Below are positions 27,047 through 39,796 of a stretch of 64,000 nucleotides of DNA, piece by piece. The position numbers and the translations under genes are program-made. This DNA is from Strigops habroptila. Its lineage: Eukaryota; Chordata; Aves; Psittaciformes; Psittacidae. Location of the stretch: assembly GCF_004027225.2 (NCBI RefSeq), contig NC_044278.2:93364743-93428742 (forward strand). Direction: 5' to 3'. Numbering within the stretch: the first letter of the stretch is position 1; every line of letters begins with the position of its first letter. The notes beneath the pieces are model-generated. The model was not told the DNA's origin. It made no database searches and saw only the letters and a list, made by a program, of their open reading frames with translations.

Positions 27047-28233
27047 CTTGGCACACAGGAGGATTGCAGGATCAAGCCCTGCAAACACATTTCTGGCCAT
27101 GTTGCATCTTTTGGGGACTCACCACAGCCTGACCCAGGAGGGCCTGCAGTTGGCTGCCCTCCCATGCGAGAGCTGCCTGTGCAGCTGGGAGCCCAGTATG
27201 ATGCCCCACCACCAGCAGCTGCCAGCTCATGGATACAGGTACGCACAAGCTCAGCTGTTGCTCTATCAGCAGTGATGGTTTCATGTTATTAGATAACAGT
27301 TAAAATAGGGCAGGATGTGTTATGGAAAGGGAATGGGAACCCTCACTGTGCTTTTACCAACCCACCCAACTTCAAGGAGCTGCAACAGAGAAGGACATTT
27401 TTGCTTTTAACCATATTTTAACCATATTGGTAAGCTGGCCCAGAGCTGCTCTGCTGATTTCCCTCCGCTCTCGCCAGGGTGTATTTGTGTGATAACTGTG
27501 TGTTTGTTTCTGGATGCCTTATGCTGTGTGTGTACTATCATACAGTTCTGTTCGATGCTGGAACTTTACAAAATGTGATTATTATTACAAACTAATGCTT
27601 ACGCACAACAGTGTGACGTTGGCTCCTGCATCCCAAATAGCCGGTGCCTGGTGGCTTGAGTCACACGAGGTGCGCAGCAGCTGATTCCTGGAACAGATCC
27701 CAGATACCACAGGTAACCATCTCAAGCTTATGCTGCAGACCAGGCAGTTCTTTTGAGTTTTGTTTTTATTTAAGTGTATTCACCAAAAATACACTCTTGC
27801 TCATATGAATGTTTTTGGGCATTAAACAAGCCAATGGCAACAGCGCCAGAACTGTCTTTGTTGGACTGGTCAACCTCATCCCTCTTTTTCAACATCACGT
27901 GTTCCCAGTTCACAACCGTGCCAGCTCCATGCTCCCATCCCAGCAGCAGCATGCGGGTCAGGCCCAGCATCCAGCAAACCCAGCCTGGTCAAAAGCCAAT
28001 GGCAAAGGAAAGCTTCCCACCAAAACCAAGTCACTCTCCAGGGATGCTCCTTCCTACTTCTCCTTCACTTTGTGTTTTGTCTTCTTTTTTTTTTTTTCTT
28101 CTCCTATCATTTCATGGCATTTCATTAGTGCTGCATATTATATAAGAACATCTTAGTACTTTTTATTCTGTTTCATTTTAAAACTATTAAAACCATCTGC
28201 CACTTTGTAAACACTAGCATATTTTCTTTTCTA

Positions 28234-28313
28234 GATCAAAGTGTCTCCTGTCTGTGTTGTAATGGAAGTTTGACATTATTTTTTTTACAAGACAGGCAGG
28301 AGACACTTTGATC
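28234..28313 (+). other. 80-nt near-perfect hairpin (29-bp arms, 22-nt loop)
   Basis: Arms 28234-28262 and 28285-28313 are reverse complements at 27 of 29 positions. One difference is a U-G wobble and one a G-G mismatch when read as plus-strand RNA. The outer 17 pairs are perfect. The size matches a precursor microRNA. No known microRNA was recognised. It could also be a foldback repeat. Confidence 0.75.
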
Positions 28314-29434
28314 AGGTGCCAAACTCTCTCCCTACAACAAACAGGCAAGACTCTGAGCTAGAAATGATAAGATGTTGTTATGCGCCGTGATGATTTCATG
28401 ACATGTCAGCCATAATGTTAAAAAAACCTCTACAGAACATATAACATTAGAAATATCAGTGTGAAATTCCAGATTTTTTTAAAAACTGAACAATTTATGA
28501 ATTGAAAGCACTCCTTTCTTGGTTTTCCTCAACAGAACTGTGACCTTTTGTGGAATTTTTTTACTATTTTTTGTAAAGCTTTTCATTTCAATGAATCAGT
28601 ATCTTGTCAAAAATGCTCCATTGAAACAATTCTGGTGGACTCGACTTTTAGAAAGCTTTTCTTGAATGCCTTTTTATATACAAAAGATGATTGTCACTGT
28701 CAGAGAACAAAAGAATCACCTGCTATCTTTTCTGTCATTCCTAAATAAATAAATTGTTTGAGTATTATTTCATCCATATTTCTCAAATATGCCGCTCCCC
28801 ACCGCTCCCACCAGTCCTCCATACACATTTGCCTTTTATCCTGGGATGCAGGATGCCTCCACAGAGAGCTCACAGCCTTCCAATAACACAAATACTACAG
28901 CTACAGCTAGGGAAAAACAAAACAACCGTGCACTTTGTCACTTTTATCTTAATTTGCGCGATGAGAAGGGCTCTTCCACAGTCATCTCTGCTAAGTGCCT
29001 GGGCACCAAAGAGGGGCTGGACATGAGTGTGCAGCCTGTGAACATGGGAGCTGCAGGTGGAGCTGATGAAGACAACCAGCCCCTCTTCCTCCCCCTAAAA
29101 GTGGGTCTACTGCTTTGTCAAGAAAAGCTTTCCATGTGGAGAAAGTGTTAGCTGTCTCCAATAGGCACAGCAGCTGGAGCGGGTGTCTACAGACCAGAAT
29201 AACTGGTAGCAGAAGAGCAGCAGCATGGGAGCCTGCCTCACCACTGTGGAAAGATGGGCACTCTTCATTTGAAACCTGCAATTTATCTCACCCTGAAAGA
29301 GGTGAGAAACTTCAGGGGCCCAAAACTGCTTCTCTGCAACAATTACAAATGAATCAAGCATGACTCTGTTGTAGAAAGCAGACAAAAGTTGAAGCAAAGA
29401 AAGGTATGATTGGGTATTGGGGGAAAAAAAACAT

Positions 29435-29613
29435 TGCAAAAACTGGAAGAGGTTGCCCAGAAGGGCTGTGGGATTTTAATCCTTGGAGGTTTCCAAAACT
29501 CAGTTGGACACAGCCCTGAGTGACCTGCTTTAATGCCAAAATTAGCCCTGCTTTGAGTGAGGAGTTGGATCAGATGGCTTCCACAGGTCCCTTACACGTT
29601 CAGTCGTTCTACA
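29435..29613 (+). mobile_element. Older CR1 LINE 3' fragment
   Basis: AACTGGAAGAGGTTGCCCAG, then CTTGGAGGTTTCCAAAACTC, then TTGGATCAGATGGCTTCCAC match an older CR1 subfamily. The tail is decayed. The 207-codon plus-strand ORF that starts in it is treated as chance. Confidence 0.8.
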
Positions 29614-30825
29614 TCCATATTACAACATCCCTAAAATTATGTGGGATGAATCCCAGCTCAGGAGATAATGAGTCTCAGGTTTGTCTGAAGCTAGTCTTGT
29701 GTCCTTGCCTGCAGCCCAATGCAGAGAAAGCATTTGCTGTGCTGATGGTGGTGCAGATCATCATCTCCCATGCAGGGCATGTACCATTGGAGCCACAGCA
29801 CTCAACACTTCCAAGAGAAAGCCCTTGGATCCAGGTAACTTCGTTTCAAAACATGCCCTTGACCTGGTCCGGGGCTGAAGGACTGTACCTCGCCACCCAA
29901 GGTCGCGAGGAGAGCCCAGGCAGCACCAGTCTGCCGGCGTTCCGGCACAGGGAGTTGTTTGGAGCAGTGGAGCCACATGCTGCTGCAATATCAACACACA
30001 GAGCACGTCTGAGCACAGCCCAGGCCATCGCACACCAGGGTTTTGTGTCAGTATGCACAGCACAAACAGACACCACCTCACAGTTAGGTCTGCTTGCCTC
30101 CCCTGGTGCCTCGGGTCGGCGGGTGCCCCTGTCCTCAGAATGACTTGCCAGAGCAAAGGCTGCTCAAGAAACAATTGAGCCTTAACTCATCTTCTCCCCT
30201 TTTAAACACAGGTTGTTTAGAAACAAAAGCCGTAGGATTGCGTACATTTGTCATTTCAACCCAGCGGTAAGTATTTTAACATGCAATGAATCGTTATTGA
30301 GAGAAAAGGTCAGAAATGCAGAGCCTGGGAGGCTAGAAGTGTGGGTTGGGCATTGCAAACCAACCAACAGGAATACAAGCCAAGTGTTTTATTCACTAGG
30401 TCTCCCCAGACTTCACAGCTTTCGTGCTTTCCTTCCTGAAAGACTGCATTCAGGGTGTTGCCAGTACGAGACAAAGTTGGATTATCCTGGAAAGTGAGAA
30501 TTTGGGAGTTTCTTCCCTATAAGAAGAGAACCTGTTTTCCACAGGTTGTTTACTGCTTATTAACAAGCTCTCTGATACCTTTCTACCTGATGTCCCCTTT
30601 TTTCGCACATTCAGAAGTAGCTGCTTTTCGACTTTGATGAAAACATAAATCACCAAGAAACTAACATCCAACACTGTTGCATGTCATGGCAGTCTGTAGG
30701 ATGTGATAGAGACACCCTAATAGTCACATTTTTCTACATACTACAGGTTCAGACATACGTAGAATTACAAGTTGCAGTTTTGCAAAGTCACTTTCTGTAA
30801 GATAAATACAGGTATGGCTGGTCAC

Positions 30826-31006
30826 GGGAGGAGGCTCCCCAGGGAAGCGGTCACAGCACCAAGCCTATCAGAGTTCAAAGAGCACCTAGACAATGCTCTT
30901 AGTCATATGGTTTAGTTTTAGGTAGTTCTGTGAGGAGCAGAGAGTTGGACTCAATGATACTTATGGGTCCCTTCCAACTTAAGATATTCTATGATTCTAT
31001 GATTAT
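30826..31006 (+). mobile_element. CR1 LINE 3' fragment, different subfamily
   Basis: GAGGCTCCCCAGGGAAGCGG, then GAGTTGGACTCAATGATACT, then TTCCAACTTAAGATATTCTA and an ATTCTATG tail. The 3'UTR differs from the copies at 26.6 and 42.5 kb, so it comes from a different subfamily. Confidence 0.87.
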
Positions 31007-31728
31007 TCTTTCTTGTCTGCTAGAGCATCTTCTCCTTTTTTGCCCTCTTCAAGCAAAAATCAAAGCCTTTCCTACCACCTGCAGTACTTTAGTACCCCAC
31101 AGGGTTAGCTATTGGCTTGTGCCCATTCCTCCACACTCCATGTTATAGACAACCCAGCCAACCATACAGCACAGAATGTCTGATGGCTTCCCTCCTCACG
31201 AAGAGAGGGAAACCACCGGGAAGTGACAACCACAACTCCCAAAGAGCCCATCTCCTCCCAGATGAAAATATTATGGAGCTGTAGCCTAAATACAACAGCT
31301 GTTTGCCAACAAGTCAGAAACACCTACAAAAATTTCCCCTTTGGTCCAGCATAAGGACCACCCAGTGCCCTGGAGCCACATGGCACTGTGAGCCTGTCCT
31401 GCTGCAGGACACTCCATCAGCCATGACCATTCATCTCAGTAAGGACAGACTTTGATTTGGGCTAGCAAAGGGAGTAGGGGTGATGCATACCAGGACAAAC
31501 ACAGCTCATGGGCCACAGCAGAGACCCTTGGAGAAGTGTGGCACAGCCTTCAATCACAGCATTTGACAGCTCACTTGGCTGTACTGGGCCGTTACTGCCA
31601 TGCTGGTGCTGCCTGTAGAGCAGGCAGTAAATACCCACCCTTCACCAGCAGGAAGAATGTGAAGATCAGCAGGGTATTATGCTGAGGTGCGCTATACACT
31701 AACAGTTCAGGTCCCAAATGTGTAATTT

Positions 31729-32196
31729 CATAGAATCACAGAATGGTTTGGGTTGGAAGGGACCTTAAAGATCATCCGATTCCAACCCTCCTGCCACGGG
31801 CAGGGACACCTTCCACTAGACCAGGTTGCTCAAAGCCCCATCCAACCTGGCCTTGAGCACTGCCAGGGATGGGGCAGCCACAGCTTCTCTGGGCAACCTG
31901 TGCCAGGGCCTCACCAGCCTCAGTAGTGAAGAATGTTTTCCTAATGTCTAATCTAAATTTTTCCTAATGTCTAATCTAAATCTCCCCTCTTCCAGTTTAA
32001 AGCCATTCCCCTTGCCCTGTCACTCCATGGCCTTGTAAAAAGTCCCTCTCCAGATTTCTTGTAGCCCATTTTAAGTATCCGAAGCTGCTCTAAGGGCTCT
32101 GCGGAGCCTTCTCTTCTCCAGGCTGAACAACCCCAACTCTCTCAGCCTGTCTCCATAGGCGAGGTGCTCCAGCCCTCTGAGCATCTGCGTGGCCCT
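31729..32196 (-). mobile_element. CR1 LINE, antisense copy with internal 23-bp duplication
   Basis: Starts ATAGAATCACAGAATGG and runs back through the CR1 3'UTR into ORF2 (TTCTCTTCTCCAGGCTGAAC near 32110). It contains a perfect 23-bp tandem duplication at 31936-31981. Confidence 0.93.
31936..31981. repeat. Perfect 23-bp tandem duplication inside a CR1 copy
   Basis: The unit TTTTCCTAATGTCTAATCT plus AAAT occurs twice head to tail with no mismatch. Other CR1 copies have a single unit at this place, so the duplication arose after insertion or in the source element. Confidence 0.9.
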
Positions 32197-35100
32197 TATT
32201 ATTGCTGGTTTTGCCTCACCGGTTCCTTAAACACATTTTTGATAGATGTTCATGCCTCTGCCAGCACCCAAGACATGCCCAGAAGGACTGATCTATTTTC
32301 CTGCTGCCCCTCTTTGAAGTGCCTTGCCCCCACTAAGTAAACAGTGCAGGAAACCCCTCTTAAATACCTGCTCCAGAGAAGCCCTTTGCTTTAACCTTGT
32401 CAGGATGCATCTGCCAGAGCAACAACGGACTACATATTGTGTCTCTCTCTATTTGCATGGGCCAAGGAAACAGGCTGCCTACACAGCCATCTTCCCAATG
32501 GAGCAGTCCCACCTGCATCCAGCCCTTTGTTAGCAGCTGCCAGACTTGTGTGGTACATGAGAAATGCCTTAACATGTAATTATAGGGCTGCAGTGTTCTG
32601 CTTAATTGTTTGGCTGACAGCAGAATACAGCTGTCGAAGGAACTGCCCACTTGGAAACCTCCCTGTCCACACATTTCAGGACACTCAAAATAAATCCCCT
32701 AGCAGGCTCGGTATAGATGTAGTTTCACAGGGGCTGGGGGAGAAAAGAGCTTCTAACTTTTCAAAGAACAGCTTTCTCCTTTGCTACATTCCTGATGCAG
32801 TTCTGCAGGGATGACAGCACATGTAGGGAACTGGAGACGGGATCGTTACTGTGGTTGATTATTTTTGTTGGGAATGGATCTTGCTATTTTTCAGTCTAGT
32901 CGATTTAGCCAATGGTTTCCAGAGAACAAAAAAGTCAGTACTTTCTCTTGACCCTTCGTTGTAAAACTCAGTCTGAGCTTTAGGAAACTTGCTGTTGGAG
33001 GGTTCTCATTCCTCAGACCTGCTCTTGCCTTTGGGGCCACCATAAGAAAACATTGGTGGTTGTAGGGTGGCTGTCCCACCAGGCACTACCCTTGGGTGCC
33101 TGGGCACAGTCTGAGAGAGCCCTTTCTCCGAGGAAGCTACCTACTACAGAGCAGTCGGTGCCACACAGTGCCCAGGTTGTAGATGGCACAATAGAAGCAC
33201 TCCAGAGAGCCTTTTGGAGTGAATGAGGGAACACCATTGCTTTTGAAGCACTCTTGATTTCGAGAGGCTCGGTAGAGCTGCAGCATTGTGCATCCCAGTG
33301 TGAATGCTGCTGCTCCTCACCTGTTTGCACAGCTAAAAGCGAGCATTTGCCTTCTCCATTTTTGCAGGCAAGGTTGCAACCTTAATTCCTGCCTTAAGGA
33401 ATTAACAGATTGAATTGCTTTTGATGATCCAGAACAACGTCATCCTTTATTCCCTCTCCCAAAGCAATTAGTCTTTCAGCTTGATTATTTGCATATAATA
33501 CGAGTCTCCAGATGAAATCCTATGGGCACAAAAATGCTCCTTGATGGAGAAATCAATAAAAGGTATTTAAGATTAAAGACCCAGCATATGCTTCACTATC
33601 ATCAAAATGTCACATGTCAAGAAAAAAATCAGTCCCGATTTGTGAACCAGGAAGATTAATTCTGTGTTTCTCTTTAACCTCAGAACCTTAATTAATTTGT
33701 TGAAGGATCAGGGCACTGTAACACCAAAGGCAGCTTGTGCTGTCAGAGCACAAGAACGAGTTAGCTCCAACACAATTTCAGAGCTGTCAAAACATCCAAA
33801 AACCTCCTAAGTGAGGCCCGAATGTGTCATTTAATCTTAAGAGATAATTTTGGATATTTTTGCTATTATTTCTTTTCTGATTTCTAACTTCTTGTTGATA
33901 TTTTCAGCTCTTTGCCTCAGAAACTGAAGGCTAGAAGCTGACTCATTCTTAATAGAAAGTGTAAAAGTCTTATAGGAGCAGCATGATTTCAGGACCTCAG
34001 ATTTTAATGGGTACATCAAATCTATCTGGCATTACAATAAGGTCATCAGAAATAATTAGCAATACTGAAGGTGTATCCTGGCTTTGCTTCTAACATAGCT
34101 CATAGCTGATACATACCTATGTCTGTACTAACATTGCCAAGCAGCCTCATTGGCAGACTTTGGAGTTAAGCGTAGTGAGAAACAGAGTTTTGTGACAAAT
34201 GTTTTTCTTTTCCCTCTCTTTAAAAAGGAAACTGATGTATGTGAGTTTTCATACGCGGCATCTCAGAAGGGTGGATGTGCTTCCCTTAGCTGGGTTGGCC
34301 GCAGCCCTGCCAGGATGACATCCTCGTCGTGAAAAAAGAAAGCAAAACTGCACAGAAACCAAAGTGAGCCATTTAATGATGTCATGTCTAATGAAAAGCA
34401 AATAAAATCAATGCTAATAAGGAGTAGCAATACCCAAAGTCCTTTCCTTTTCTGAAAGCGGACAATTACCTAAGTATCCAAGTAGGCAGCGAGGGTGGTG
34501 AAGGTGAGGAGACACAGTCTGCGGAGGAAACCACCTGAGCTGTGTGAGCCTATCTGAAACTTCAAGGGCAAGGACTTGGCGAGGAGCTCGCACTGAGTGC
34601 CAGGCAACACATCCAGATTCCATGTCTGAAGTGATGCCTGTGGGCTAACACCACAGACCGGGGCCAGTGCTGGGCTCCAGGCATGCTGCTACCGTAGAAA
34701 GCAAGCACGAGCGCTGGGGAGACAGGCTAGAAAGGGACAACAGAGGAACAACTGCTCTTGCAAAGTGAGCAAAAGGATGGAAGTGAATTTAAACACGTAC
34801 CTGGAGGACACATCTAAGATCAACTCTAAAACACGCGTGTTCAGCTGCAGCCTCCGGTTTAGAATGACCCTAAGTTGTTGGCTGCTGGAAGGTGAGAAGA
34901 TGCTCAGGGACAAGGACAGCTCCACACCTCGTCCTATGTGTCTGCTGCTGGCCACAGCCAGTCAGAGGGGCTGGGCCAGCCCTCACTAACAGCCCTGGCA
35001 AGACCATTATGGATGGGTAATGAGTTGTTCAATTTATACTGAGCAGAAAGCATCCCTTTAAGTGTAGCAACACCAGTATCTCAGTACTTACACTGGATAG

Positions 35101-38100
35101 ATCGGTAGGAATAGCCACTGCTAAAATACAGTCCTGCTCACACTAGGACACACGACTGCAGCAACAGCCTTGATCTCTAACAGAAACCCCTACCTCTAAC
35201 AACATAACCATATTTTGGGGGGCAGTGCTTTGGCAATGGCTTTTAAGGCACAAGTTGGAGAGCAGTGTTCCAGTATCAGGTGCAGTATTTTAATGCCAGG
35301 CCCTTCACTAAGAGGTGTGATTTCCACTCGTGCCCTGAGTGCTGCAGCACCCACTTGATCAGGCAGGAGCTGAAAGGGTAATGAACTGCCAGGCTGTGCA
35401 TATACATCTGCTCTGCCAAAACCCAGAACATCCAGGAGCAAGTTTAAGTACTGCAGGCATTGAGGATGCTCTGAGAGAGAAATAGCCCCAACCTCCTCAC
35501 TGCCAACCCTTTAAAACAGACAGGAGCCCATGCTAGACTTCCCTTCCCCTGTAAGATTTCACTTTATTTATTAAAAATATACAAGGAACATCAATATTGT
35601 GAGGGAGGGGGGAAAAAAAGGGCCCCCTTTTCAAGCCTTTTCAAATTTCCCCTGCTTTGCAAGTGGTTCATCATGACAGCTTGGCTACGGTATTTGCATT
35701 CAGACCTTGCTGGCTACCGAGGCCACCAAAGCAGCCCAGTGCTGGAGTAAAATCACTGCCTAGATCTGATGTTTCCATCGTGGGCATTGGCATCCAATAG
35801 GTCACACCAGAATACAGCCTCTCCCTCTCCTCTAGATGTACCCGAGCACCCATAGTCCTGACTTATTTGTGTCCTGTCGTTGGTTGGAGTTGCTTTGGCT
35901 TTATCCACACACGCTGGCTGTGCAGTTACTGCTGTTCCTTAGAAAGCCAAGTGCATTTATGGCACTTAAGTAGTAAATAGGAGTAATTGCCTTCTGAGCA
36001 AACAGGCTGTCCTGGCTCAGATCCTCTACACGAACCCATTAAGTGGGAGCTGCTGTTCATTAAGAGCATGACTGAACTTGATCCACGACTACTGCTCACT
36101 GGATTTAAAGTTAAAGCTGATGGAGATGGGGAGATGGGTTAGGGGATGTTTTCCTCTGCCGCCTAAGAGTATTCACACTTCCGTCTTCTTCTCACCTCCC
36201 CTGACAGACCTGAGTGCTTTCATTGTCACTGTTGGTGTGGATCCCTTGTGAATGAAGAAAGCCCATGGCTGCAGGGTGCTTATAGCAAGGCTTTGCTAAA
36301 TCCTACACTTGGGGTATGGACCCATACAGCACCCCAACCCATTGGGGCCATACTCAGCTTTATCTGTCTGATCCCCATTCGCTTTACTCCCGTCCCAGCA
36401 CTAAATCTGCCTATCAACCAGAAGCTGCTACTACCCTGAAGGCAGAGCAGCTTGCAGAGAGCTGCAAGCCACATCCACTCCCTGTACTCACCTTCACTTC
36501 TCTTGAGTTTGGGGTTTCTGTCAACTGTATCTTCGCTACAAAGCAGCCCCCACGAACGTCCCTTCTGCTTTCACTGGAGATTTTGTAAACCTCTATAATC
36601 AGTTCTTAGAAATGCTTTAAGCAAGACCACCAAAGCACTGCATAACATCCTTCTGGAGCATTTTTAAGCAAGGTTGTGGTATGTGTCAGGGGCCAGCCTG
36701 ACGTCACTTGGAGATCACCTTTACCTCTAGGGTCATGGAAATACTTTGAAAGAGCTGTTTCTCACAGAGGTTGGTGGTCTGGCCTGCCCGGAAGCTGGTT
36801 GGACCTCATGTTGATCAACCCATAAGGGTCACTGCGAGCAAGAATAGTGGCCCTTGAGCAGCTGGCACCAGGGAATATGCACTGGAGACTGAAGTAAGTC
36901 TGTGGACATAAAGATATCCATCTTATTTTGGTATGGACATTCCTATCAATCCGTTGTGCTTTCATACCCATGCAAAAGGTGCAACAATTTACCCCTGGAT
37001 CACCTTTACAGCTCCTTCATTCCACCTCCCGAGGCAGAAATGCACTACTCTGCAGCAACCACTTTCGGTATGTTATAAAGGAGATTGTGCGGCTCCTGAG
37101 CGGTGCCAAGTTTCCGGGTTCTCTCCTGCTTTGCAAGGATGGAGAAATAAAGTGCTACCAGCCTCTTATGAGGAGTTGGTGCTCATTTCAAACTCCAGCG
37201 AGGCAGGAGGCAGGAGTGCCAGAGCAGAGCCCTGCAGGCTGTTCCAGCAGCGGCCAGTTGCACAGAGATGGTGAGTTTAAGCACATATCTAATTGAATTG
37301 CAGATGTCTTCTCTGATGGCTATCTGGTAGCAAAGCTTCAGCTGTAGCAGCAGCAGAGAGGCAGAACAGGCTGGTTCTCAGTAATAAAAATAATGGAAGG
37401 AGGAACAACCATTTACTGCGGCCTCCTCAGGGAGCATGATGCAGGCGGATACTTTAAACAAGGTTTTGGGGGGGAGATGTGAGAACTCAGACACCCAGCT
37501 TCCAGTGATCCTGAATGTATGCTGGGCTGGAAAGCAGCTGACAGCAATTTAAATAATCCACAAGTAAGCTCATCTCCCTCCCATCCCATGCTCCCTGATG
37601 AACAACAGATCTGCTTTCCTTTCTGAAGGCCACAGAGGTTTGTTCTTCTTGACTCTGGTTTCTAAAGCATGACAAATGTTATCCGCTGCCTTTTTGTCAC
37701 TTCCCCGATTCAGGTGGGTTTACCCTGAGCTTGCATTTGCCACATCTCAACTTATCACTGGTTTACAGTGCTTTTAGAGCTCCAAAGGAGAACTTCACAG
37801 AGCTCTTGATCCACCCAAACCAGAAGACTGAATTGGAGAATTGGAGTGTTATGTCCTTCTCTGCCTCTTTTTTTTTGCCTGAAGCCACTTTCTAATGATG
37901 ACTTGAACCACATCCAATACACATTACCACATACACATCACTGAAAACCACCCCCACCCAGCGCAGCTGAAGAATCAAAGTTAAGCTTTAAGATGATCTA
38001 AGATCCTGGCTTAGCTCAGGAACAAGGTTTCTGAGAACTGTTTTCCCTTTCCTCAGCCGTCTGTTACGCTGTACCCAGATTCCCATCGTGCTGCATTTTG

Positions 38101-39143
38101 GAGGCCCCCTGGCCACGTCCTTCCCAAACTCTCCTGCCTCTCGACACAGCACAACTCTCCTGGGGGCACCTCAATAAACAACCACCACCTGGAACTCAGT
38201 TTCAGGGAAAGTCTGTGCAGCTTTGCTCACTTTCTCTTTTGAACTGCTACCCTTTCCCCATGTATTTACAATGTAAGGAAGTCAGTTTATTCATGGTTTG
38301 GCTTTTAACTTCATTGTTGAGCTTGGCTTTGCTCCTGTTGGAAACTGGACCCCGATTTGGGAGGGCAGTTGCCAGTGTCTGCTTGGAAAGTCCTTGCCAT
38401 GGGGTTTTCAAACACGCTGTTTGTTGGCCTAGCTCAGCACATACTAACTGCAGTCACAGGAGGCTGCTTACTCATGGCAGGAAAAGGATCAGGCCAATGG
38501 CAGGTGTTTTTCAGAGTATCCTCAAACAAGCATTTCAAATGCCAAAACTCATGCCAGACTTCCCGGGAGCTCCCTCCAGCAACCAGCCTCCATTTAGTTT
38601 CATACGTATGAATTTACACTGATGAGCAACAGTTGGAATCAGGCTGATTTCCCAGTTGGATTTGTAACTTGTTTTAGGTTCAGCCAGGAAAAAAAACAAA
38701 ACATCTCTAGAAAGATAAAATGCATAATCACAAAGAGAGAGAACAGCAAGAGCTAATGCAGTGTCTGTAGGATGTGAATTGTTGCTAAAGTATTCAAGAC
38801 ACTCAAGATGTTTAGCAAATGGCATATGCTAAGCTAAGTCTTCAGTCAGCAAGCTCGAGTACTGCTATTTCACCCTACAAGGAATAAATAATAATTAAAA
38901 TTCTTTGTATTGAGATAAATACATCCACTGTAGCTAAAGAAATCAAGGGTGGTAATTCCCAAGTAGCCTTGCTGGGTTCTTTCTCCAGTTGAAAGACGGG
39001 AAGCTGCCTCCCAGGCATGGATTTATTCCATAAGAATTAGGGAGAGGCATCTCTAAGGCACTGCATTTACTCCGCTGCTGCTGGGAGGTTTTGCCTGGGT
39101 GCTCTTCAGTTTTCGGGCACGTTATTGAAGCACGTTTCCCCAA
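32197..39143. other. Intergenic, no gene recognised
   Basis: Low in recognisable repeats. It contains an AT-rich stretch near 33.45-33.72 kb with an octamer motif ATTTGCAT (33487-33494), and the ORF with polyadenylation signals at 35.6-35.9 kb. The 174-codon plus frame at 38098-38622 resembles nothing known and is treated as chance. Confidence 0.5.
35563..35853 (-). other. Short ORF followed by overlapping polyadenylation signals
   Basis: A 60-codon frame (35853-35671, starting MGARVHLEERERLYSGVTYW) ends about 100 bp before two overlapping AATAAA signals (35572-35563) on the same strand. No poly-A tract follows, so a processed retrocopy is not supported. It could be the last exon of an unannotated minus-strand transcript, or chance. 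No family was recognised. Confidence 0.2.
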
Positions 39144-39446
39144 TGTTGTGGTTTAACCCCAGCCAGCAACTAAGCCCCACACAGCCGCTTGCTCACTCCT
39201 CCACAGAGGGATGGGGAGAGAGTTGGAAAAGTGAGAAAACTCCTGGGCCGAGATGAAGCAGAAGTCACGCACAAGCAAAGCAAAACAAGGAAGTCATTCA
39301 CCACTTCCCATGGTCAGGCAGGAGTCCAGCCATTCCCGGGAAAGCAGGGCTCCATCATGTGTAATAGGTACTTGGGAAGACAAACACCATCACTGTGAAC
39401 ATCCTCCCCTTCCTTCTTCTTCCCCCAGCTTTATATGCTGAGCATG
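39144..39446 (-). repeat. Downstream (3') LTR of the ERVK-type element, U3-truncated
   Basis: This aligns with the R/U5 end of the other LTR, from the TATA-like segment (about 39436) to the terminus at 39144. The roughly 250 bp that should form the rest of U3 are replaced by unrelated sequence. It keeps a short block near 39185-39200 that the other copy has lost, and lacks a block near the other copy's 40752-40790. Confidence 0.8.
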
Positions 39447-39796
39447 ATATTAGTCTTATGGACCACCCCTGTGAAATGCTTGTAAAATATCCACTGAGAT
39501 CATTTATTCCATGACTTTGGGCTCCATCTGTTACGGTGGGCACTCAGGACAGGAATGGTTGTGTGTTGTGTGGTGTTTCTGGGCATCAAAGCCAGCTCTG
39601 GCCAGGTCACTGCTGCAGTCATGCTGCTTCTTGTAAGGACTGTCCTCTGTTGGTTCGGGTCATTCCTGCTACAGTAATTCCTGTAACATGCAACTCAAAT
39701 CAGGGGTTACCAAAGGTTTTAACATTGCAATGAACTCCTCCCCCTGTGCCTGCTCTAGCTTGGACTTAGCCACAGACTGGGGTCCCTTAGGGGCGT

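Noticed and set aside
26728-27246. 172-codon minus ORF
   Set aside because: Most of it is the antisense of a CR1 fragment.
29520-30143. Longest plus-strand ORF in the window (207 codons)
   Set aside because: It starts inside an old CR1 fragment, resembles no known protein, and has low-complexity, chance-like composition.
38098-38622. 174-codon plus ORF with a hydrophobic stretch
   Set aside because: No recognised family and no upstream promoter or splice context. The single hydrophobic run is compatible with chance T-rich sequence.
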